From contig DJGU01000087.1 in the NCBI GenBank assembly GCA_002432795.1, positions 1 to 10,267 of the forward strand: 10,267 nucleotides of DNA, given 5' to 3'. Within the stretch, counting starts at the first letter, position 1. Every line of letters begins with the position of its first letter. The stretch is from Anaerolineaceae bacterium UBA5838 (GTDB lineage: Bacteria > Chloroflexota > Anaerolineae > Anaerolineales > Anaerolineaceae). The translations under genes and the position numbers were made by a program. Positions 6,117 through 10,267 of the stretch are shown piece by piece. The notes under the pieces were generated by a model, which worked only from the letters and a program-made list of their open reading frames with translations, made no database searches and was not told the DNA's origin.

Positions 6117-7532
6117 ATGGATTCAATTCTTGCTGGATTAAAAGCTTTTTTTGATACCTTTGGCTCCACAATTCTATTGCCAGTGATTATCATTATCTTG
6201 GCTTTGGTGATGGGTGCCAAATTTGGTCGTGCCTTCCGAGCAGGCATCACCGTAGGTATCGCCTTTATTGGTATCAATTTAGTGACCGGCCTGATGGGCA
6301 GTGTATTGACTAATGTTGGTCAAGCTCTCACAGCAAATCTTGGCATTGAACGGGATATTTTTGATGTGGGTTGGCCAGCTGCTGCGTCGATCGCTTTTGG
6401 CACCAATGTTGGTTTGGCTGTCATTCCGATTGCTCTTTTGGTTAATGTTGTTTTCCTCGCTTTAAGACTGACTAAAACCCTCAATGTCGATGTGTGGAAT
6501 TTCTGGCACTTTGCATTCCTTGGCTCCCTTGTCTCCATTGCTACCAATAACGTGGTTTATGGTTTTATAGCTGCCGCGATCGCTGCTGCGTTAGCATTGT
6601 TTCTGGGTGACTGGACAGCCAAAGCCGTTCAACACTTCTATAATGTCCCTGGAATTTCAATTCCTCACTTGACTTCTGCTCCTGGTGTACCGTTTGCGAT
6701 CTTGGTTAACTGGATTTTTGAAAAGATCCCAGGTCTGCGCAAACTTCAGGCTGATCCGGAATCAATTCGCAAGAAGTGGGGTCTGTTTGGTGAACCTGTT
6801 GTAATGGGTTTCGTTATCGGTTTGGTTCTGGGTATTTTGGCTTATGCCTTCAAGGTGCCTGCTGATAAAACTGCTCTGAAAGTAATCGCGGATATTTTGG
6901 GTGTTGCAATGAATCTTGCCGCTGTCATGCTGCTGCTGCCCCGAATGGTTTCCATCCTGATGGAAGGCCTCATTCCAGTTTCAGAAGCCGCCAGCGAATT
7001 CATGCAGAAACGCGCTTCCGGGCGTGAGATCTACATCGGCTTGGATGCTGCCATTCTGACAGGTCATCCTTCAGCCATTTCAGCTGCTTTGGTACTGGTT
7101 CCGATTGCGATTTTGCTAAGCATCATTCTGCCTGGTAACCGGGTAATTCTGTTTGCGGACCTGGCTGTGATCCCGTTTGTCGTCGCATTGATGGCTCCGG
7201 TTATGAAAGGTAACATCGTTCGCATGATTGTTGCTGGTATCTTAGAACTGGGCGTAGGTTTTTATATTGCTACAGCGATGTCGCCATTCTTCACCAGCGC
7301 CGCAATCGAATCTGGTTTCTCTCTGCCTGAGAGCGCCGTCCAGATTACAAGCATTGCTGATGGCTTCTTGTGGCCCAACTGGTTATTTGTGAATGCGGTC
7401 AAATTACTCGGTGGACCTATTGGTTTGGTCGTCTTGGCTGCATTGCTTGGCGGAGGGATTTTCCTCTTCTTGAAGAACACAAGAAAATGGGAAGAAATTG
7501 CTGGTGCCCCAGTAGTCGAAGTCGAAGAATAA
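6117..7532 (+). CDS. gatC: PTS EIIC component, galactitol (GatC) family
   Basis: Membrane channel subunit that brings in the sugar or polyol while it is phosphorylated by IIB. The 471 residues are close to characterised GatC proteins (about 450). There are about ten hydrophobic spans, for example 'STILLPVIIIILALVMGA' (17-34), and others near 230-250, 270-285, 325-345, 350-370 and 435-460. Family marks are 'GLFGEPVVMGFVIG' (about 221-234) and 'GLDAAILTGHPSAI' (about 308-321), the latter in a loop of the kind that contacts substrate in the EIIC-GAT group. GatC homologues also move other polyols, so the substrate is left open. AAAGGA precedes the ATG. The gene is followed by a strong stem-loop at 7546-7575 and then a small membrane protein gene. 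Confidence 0.92.
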   Translation: MDSILAGLKAFFDTFGSTILLPVIIIILALVMGAKFGRAFRAGITVGIAFIGINLVTGLMGSVLTNVGQALTANLGIERDIFDVGWPAAASIAFGTNVGLAVIPIALLVNVVFLALRLTKTLNVDVWNFWHFAFLGSLVSIATNNVVYGFIAAAIAAALALFLGDWTAKAVQHFYNVPGISIPHLTSAPGVPFAILVNWIFEKIPGLRKLQADPESIRKKWGLFGEPVVMGFVIGLVLGILAYAFKVPADKTALKVIADILGVAMNLAAVMLLLPRMVSILMEGLIPVSEAASEFMQKRASGREIYIGLDAAILTGHPSAISAALVLVPIAILLSIILPGNRVILFADLAVIPFVVALMAPVMKGNIVRMIVAGILELGVGFYIATAMSPFFTSAAIESGFSLPESAVQITSIADGFLWPNWLFVNAVKLLGGPIGLVVLAALLGGGIFLFLKNTRKWEEIAGAPVVEVEE

Positions 7533-7545
7533 AACAACTATTTTC

Positions 7546-7575
7546 TGGATGGGGAGATTTATTTCTCCCCATCCA
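7546..7575 (+). other. Strong intercistronic stem-loop after gatC
   Basis: A perfect 12-bp stem, TGGATGGGGAGA (7546-7557) pairing with TCTCCCCATCCA (7564-7575), closes a 6-base TTTATT loop. It starts 13 bases after the gatC stop codon. No T-run follows on either strand, so it is not a classical intrinsic terminator. It may act as a barrier to 3' exonucleases, stabilising the upstream PTS message, or lower read-through to the next gene. The ribosome site AAGG of the next gene follows a few bases later. Structure is seen; function is inferred. Confidence 0.7.
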
Positions 7576-7587
7576 AATAAGGCGATC

Positions 7588-8019
7588 ATGGTAGAACTTT
7601 TTTTACGGACAATGCTAGGAACCGCAGGCTACAAGCTGTTGGAATTATATGTTGAGCATGCACTCCCAATTAATATCATAATTTTTGGTTATCTCGGCTT
7701 AATTTATCTGGGACGCCGAAGCTACCAATCCATGAAAAAAGCATTACAAGAACAACTTGAGAAAGTAATTAACAAGTCACCTTTCTCCAAACCAGAAACC
7801 TGGTTTGCAAAGATTTTGCAAAATCACCCCATCGATTGGGAGAAAGTAAGTGCCAGCACCAAGATTCCTTTCTTCTCACGTGATAATTATTACTGGTTTG
7901 GATTGAAAAATGAAAAATCGATGATAAAGCACTTTTCCCCAAAACGAATTGCCTCATGGTATGCCCAAAAACAGGACAAAGCAAATGCTGCGGATAACAA
8001 CCCGGCATCTTCTCAGTAA
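7588..8019 (+). CDS. Unrecognised small membrane-anchored protein of the PTS operon
   Basis: I do not recognise this 143-residue protein. The N-terminal part has an amphipathic stretch (1-25) and one clear hydrophobic span ('INIIIFGYLGLIYLG', 28-42) followed by 'RRSYQSMKK', so the positive-inside rule puts the C-terminal 100 residues in the cytoplasm. That part has a charged helix ('ALQEQLEKVINK') and an aromatic-rich section with several Trp ('HPIDWEKV', 'YYWFGLKNE', 'ASWYAQKQ'), ending in a low-complexity Ala/Asn/Ser tail. The open frame can start at ATG 7549, but that codon lies inside the stem-loop at 7546-7575. ATG 7588, with AAGG just before it, is preferred. It is the last gene of the operon, and position suggests a role near the PTS transporter (assembly, anchoring or modulation), but this is a guess. 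Confidence 0.7.
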   Translation: MVELFLRTMLGTAGYKLLELYVEHALPINIIIFGYLGLIYLGRRSYQSMKKALQEQLEKVINKSPFSKPETWFAKILQNHPIDWEKVSASTKIPFFSRDNYYWFGLKNEKSMIKHFSPKRIASWYAQKQDKANAADNNPASSQ

Positions 8020-8365
8020 AAAACAATAAAAAATTTTAACTCAACGTAGTTTGAACTGAAATAAATATTGCTGATAGAGTGTTTTAATCGAAAGATTTCT
8101 ACAAGTTTCTTTGTTGAGTTCTCTGTAGCATTACAATCGTCTCAACATGAGTGGTTTGGGGGAACATGTCGAAGGCATGAACACTACGGAGCTTGTAGCC
8201 GGCTTCGCTGAAGTGTTTGAGGTCGTCAGCACTCGACGGGCTTTTACATTGGGACCTGCCATAATTTACCCTAACTGCTCTGGCAATGCCAAAGCCATCA
8301 GCGGCACTTACCTGGTTGTGAGGATGGATTATTTTTACCTAATCTTCAAAAAGACGACCAACATC
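8020..8365. other. Intergenic region between converging units, with gene remnant
   Basis: This 346-bp region lies between the 3' end of the plus-strand PTS operon and the 3' end of the minus-strand sortase gene. Positions 8020-8098 are AT-rich and hold no clear hairpin followed by a T-run, so no terminator can be called for either side. Positions 8099-8248 hold the decayed methyltransferase tail listed separately. The rest (8249-8365) has an open minus frame to a stop near 8337 but nothing I can identify. A plus-strand open frame here (8147-8449) is antisense to the remnant and the sortase gene and is judged spurious. Confidence 0.5.
8099..8248 (-). pseudogene. 3' remnant of a TrmA/RlmD-family RNA uridine methyltransferase gene
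   Basis: Reading leftwards on the minus strand from about 8248 to a TAG stop at 8099-8101 gives about 49 residues. They match the extreme C-terminus of 23S rRNA/tRNA m5U methyltransferases (RlmD, RlmCD, TrmA group). The clearest part is 'ADDLKHFSEAGYKLRSVHAF' followed by 'DMFPQTTHVETIVMLQR', corresponding to the family's 'ARDL..L...GY.....DMFPQT.HVE.V..L.R' end. Just before it, 'CKSPSS' sits where the catalytic-cysteine motif (SCNPxT) should be, but it is changed. Everything upstream of that is missing: the frame is closed by a stop about 30 codons further back and has no suitable start. It is therefore a truncated relic, probably left after a rearrangement that brought in the sortase unit. 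Confidence 0.7.
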
Positions 8366-9148
8366 TTAATTTTTCAGCGTCGCAAAAACGACTACGTGAT
8401 GATCAAACCTTCCGTTGACGACACCTCCTATGCAGGTAATGAGGGTTAGGCGAGAAATTCCATCCGAAGATGGTTGCGCTGGTTTACCAGTAACTGGTCC
8501 AATCCCAAAAATCTTTTCAAGCATGGCTGGGTCGGAGGACTCCTCGAGGGAATAGATTGCGACTTGATCAACAGTGAAGGTAAAGTCGAGATTTTGCTTG
8601 GTGTAGTGGATGATAATGCTGTCGCCCGGCTGTAGATCCTCAAGGTGAACGAATATCTCGTCTCGCCCTAGCGAATCGCTTAAATGCCCAGCGATGGTGG
8701 CCGTGCCTGACTCGCCCGGAAGCCCACTACCGCGATACCAAAAAGATGAATGCCAGACAGGGTCGTCAATCGGACCTTTCGGCGCATCCATCTCGTTTGA
8801 TGAGGTCAGACCGACCCCCAGCACTGGGGCATTGACCTTAAGGGCAGGAATCTCGAGTACAAGCGGCACCTCGACTGGACCATCCATAATGTCAAGTTGC
8901 TCATCAAAGAGCGGTCCAAGGACAACTGGTGTGGGCGTGGGAATTGATGTGGGAGGAACGGTTGGGTGCGCCATCAGTTGAACCACCGGTGAAGGCATCG
9001 ATAGTGACGGCAGTAATGGTGATGCCAAAAGAGACGGTATCGGCGTATGTATCGCCTCTGCTGTCTCTTTATTTTTACAAGCACTGAGCATCATCGCTAT
9101 TATCAGAAGGCTCGATAAACAGCCAAGCATCCTGAGTCGGGTGGTCAT
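8366..9148 (-). CDS. Sortase (class F/E-like) with lipoprotein signal
   Basis: A transpeptidase that cuts LPXTG-type sorting signals and joins surface proteins to the cell wall. The order is: a lipoprotein-type signal peptide ending in the lipobox 'LSAC' with C24 as lipidation site; a Pro/Thr/Ser-rich linker (about 33-78); and the sortase barrel (about 90-260). The catalytic histidine is H155 in 'ATIAGHLSD', the cysteine C239 in 'LTLITCIGG', and the arginine R247 in 'NGRFDHHVVVFATL', so the triad is complete. 'WYRGSGLPGESGTA' resembles class F enzymes. The 260 residues are usual plus a long linker. Attachment by a lipid anchor instead of a membrane helix is unusual. It follows the LPSTG protein gene by 25 bp in the same direction, so that protein is the likely substrate. 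The start's ribosome site is weak. Confidence 0.88.
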   Translation of the reverse strand: MTTRLRMLGCLSSLLIIAMMLSACKNKETAEAIHTPIPSLLASPLLPSLSMPSPVVQLMAHPTVPPTSIPTPTPVVLGPLFDEQLDIMDGPVEVPLVLEIPALKVNAPVLGVGLTSSNEMDAPKGPIDDPVWHSSFWYRGSGLPGESGTATIAGHLSDSLGRDEIFVHLEDLQPGDSIIIHYTKQNLDFTFTVDQVAIYSLEESSDPAMLEKIFGIGPVTGKPAQPSSDGISRLTLITCIGGVVNGRFDHHVVVFATLKN

Positions 9149-9173
9149 GCTAATGTTTCCGGCAATAATAAGT

Positions 9174-10259
9174 TTACTGACTCCGCTTAGAAGTCTTACG
9201 ATAGGCTCGCGAACCTAAGACAATGGCCAGAGCACTGAAGCCGCCGATGATCAGCAAGCCCCAGGGTGAGCTTTCGCTTTGAAGAGGGGCACCGCCAGTG
9301 GAAGGTAAAGCTGTCATAACTGGCATGGTTGTAGCTGTTGGTACTTCGGCTGTGGCTGTTGGTGGTATGTATGTACCTGTTGGAGTCGGCATATCCTCTG
9401 TTGCTGTGGCGGTCGATGCCGGTGTAGCTGTTGCTACTTCGGCTGTGGCTGTTGGTGGTATGTATGTACCTGTTGGAGTCGGCACATTAGCTGTTGCTGT
9501 GGCAGTGACTGTAGCTGTGGCAGTGGCAGTGGCTGTAGCTGCCGACGTCGGTGTCGATGTTGGTAGCTGCTGGCAAATGGGATAGGTGATTGTGTTGTCA
9601 TCCAGCGTCACCGCACCTATTTGTGCCAGGGCACGACCGTACAGGGTTGCACCTGTTTGCAGGGCAATGCTGTTGTAGGCGAGAATATCACCGTATAAAC
9701 TACTATTCACACCGAGAGTCGCGGATGAACCAACCCTCCACCATATATTGCACGGATCTCCGCCAATAACTGATGCACCTTGATTTAAAGTGAGGGTTGA
9801 CGCGGATTTGAAGATCCAGACGCCTGAGCCAGTCAGAGTCAGGGTCCCATTCAGTACGAATTCAACAGCACAATAGACACCCGGTTCGAGAGAGAGACCG
9901 GAAAGATCTTTAACACCGCCGTAGTCAACATCACATGGCTGGTCTAGTTGGCCGAATGCAATGGCATTAGCAATCTGGGCTCCAGCCGCGTGTGCATCTG
10001 TGATATGGATCGTTCCTGGAGGACCGACCACACCCGGGGGAAATCCGGTGACCGCAGAACCTGGGCTGACGCCGAGATCTCCCTCCACCCAGGTGTCGCC
10101 AGTATTGGTCACGGTCGTGCCGGCCAGAACAGAGTAACTCGCTACGTCGCCAAGAGTTGGCGGAGTGGCATTAAGCCTGCTGGCAAATGCGGAAGAGGAT
10201 GGACCTACCACAAAAAGTGACAGTACTAAGATTATAGAAATTGTTAGTATGCGTTTCAA
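9174..10259 (-). CDS. DUF3494 ice-binding-like surface protein with LPSTG sorting signal
   Basis: An exported surface protein of 361 residues. The signal peptide is about 1-26 (positive 'MKR', hydrophobic core, cleavage after 'SSAFA'). A DUF3494 beta-helical domain follows (about 36-228), with 'LGDVASYSVLAGTTVTNTG', 'LEPGVYC', 'GSGVWIFKSASTLTLNQGA' and 'ATLYGRALAQIGAVTLDDNTI' as typical stretches. A Thr/Ala/Pro stalk (about 230-315) contains a 31-residue tandem repeat. Then come LPSTG (318-322), a membrane span (about 333-349) and a basic tail. Some family members bind ice, but many occur in non-cold organisms, so adhesion or matrix function is equally possible. The start is a TTG at 10257-10259. 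The frame stays open to the window edge, so an upstream start cannot be excluded, although the signal peptide is complete from the TTG. The sortase gene follows 25 bp downstream. Confidence 0.88.
   Translation of the reverse strand: MKRILTISIILVLSLFVVGPSSSAFASRLNATPPTLGDVASYSVLAGTTVTNTGDTWVEGDLGVSPGSAVTGFPPGVVGPPGTIHITDAHAAGAQIANAIAFGQLDQPCDVDYGGVKDLSGLSLEPGVYCAVEFVLNGTLTLTGSGVWIFKSASTLTLNQGASVIGGDPCNIWWRVGSSATLGVNSSLYGDILAYNSIALQTGATLYGRALAQIGAVTLDDNTITYPICQQLPTSTPTSAATATATATATVTATATANVPTPTGTYIPPTATAEVATATPASTATATEDMPTPTGTYIPPTATAEVPTATTMPVMTALPSTGGAPLQSESSPWGLLIIGGFSALAIVLGSRAYRKTSKRSQ
9331..9484 (-). repeat. Tandem 93-bp coding repeat in the stalk
   Basis: The 61 bases at 9331-9391 recur at 9424-9484 with a single difference (position 11 of the block). 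The similarity continues more weakly beyond, giving a 93-bp period, which is 31 codons. On the minus strand each unit encodes 'PTPTGTYIPPTATAEV' plus Ala/Thr-rich sequence. The near identity at DNA level points to a recent duplication, probably changing the length of the surface stalk. Confidence 0.85.
9488..9540 (-). repeat. Ala-Thr dipeptide microsatellite in the stalk
   Basis: Imperfect 6-base units of the types GCTGTG, GCAGTG and GTAGCT on the plus strand read as alternating Ala-Thr (with one Val-Thr) on the minus strand, just after the DUF3494 domain. Such hexanucleotide runs can gain or lose units by strand slippage without breaking the frame, changing stalk length. Confidence 0.6.
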
Positions 10260-10267
10260 AAGTCCGT

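Noticed and set aside
8038..8120. Inverted pair AACTCAAC (8038-8045) and GTTGAGTT (8113-8120)
   Set aside because: Only 8 bp with a 67-base gap in AT-rich sequence, and the right arm lies in the methyltransferase relic; chance is the simpler explanation.
8147..8449. 100-residue plus-strand open frame
   Set aside because: It is antisense to the methyltransferase relic and to the end of the sortase gene, whose minus-strand readings match known families.
9298..9585. Val/Ala/Gly-rich plus-strand open frame
   Set aside because: It is the mirror of the repetitive Thr/Ala/Pro stalk of the minus-strand surface protein; low-complexity repeats give long open frames on both strands.

Overview
The window looks like chromosomal DNA of an anaerobic, moderate-GC bacterium, most likely a Chloroflexota (Anaerolineae-type) lineage. 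The reasons are a lipoprotein-type sortase with a Pro/Thr linker next to an LPXTG-bearing DUF3494 protein with a long Thr/Ala/Pro stalk, and a mixture of Gram-positive-style genes. A Firmicutes-related host cannot be excluded; no rRNA or other phylogenetic marker gene is intact here.

Layout. Positions 1-331 hold no convincing gene but contain two diverged copies of a 75-77 bp palindrome-ended repeat in inverted orientation. A small VOC-fold protein is encoded on the minus strand (332-709). Divergent from it starts a long plus-strand operon (about 823-8019): a SorC-family sugar-responsive regulator; the E1-alpha, E1-beta and E2 subunits of a 2-oxoacid (pyruvate or acetoin) dehydrogenase complex; the IIA, IIB and IIC subunits of a galactitol-family PTS transporter; and a small single-span membrane protein I do not recognise. 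Two overlapping perfect palindromes lie just before the regulator and are the best operator candidate.

From 8020 the orientation switches. On the minus strand there is a decayed 3' end of a TrmA/RlmD-type RNA uridine methyltransferase gene (about 8099-8248). Beyond it lies a two-gene unit transcribed leftwards: a DUF3494 'ice-binding-like' surface protein with an LPSTG sorting signal (9174-10259, its start at the window edge), followed by a sortase (8366-9148).

How the genes may work together. Apart from the regulator, the first operon combines PEP-dependent uptake of a polyol or sugar, which turns PEP into pyruvate, with an enzyme complex making acetyl-CoA from a 2-oxoacid or acetoin. It has no E3 subunit, no polyol-phosphate dehydrogenase and no aldolase in the window, so substrate and physiological link are inferred only. 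The second unit looks like a dedicated substrate-sortase pair that anchors a surface protein. The most unusual points are the dehydrogenase-plus-PTS operon, its orphan membrane protein, the lipobox on the sortase, and the paired repeats at the left edge.
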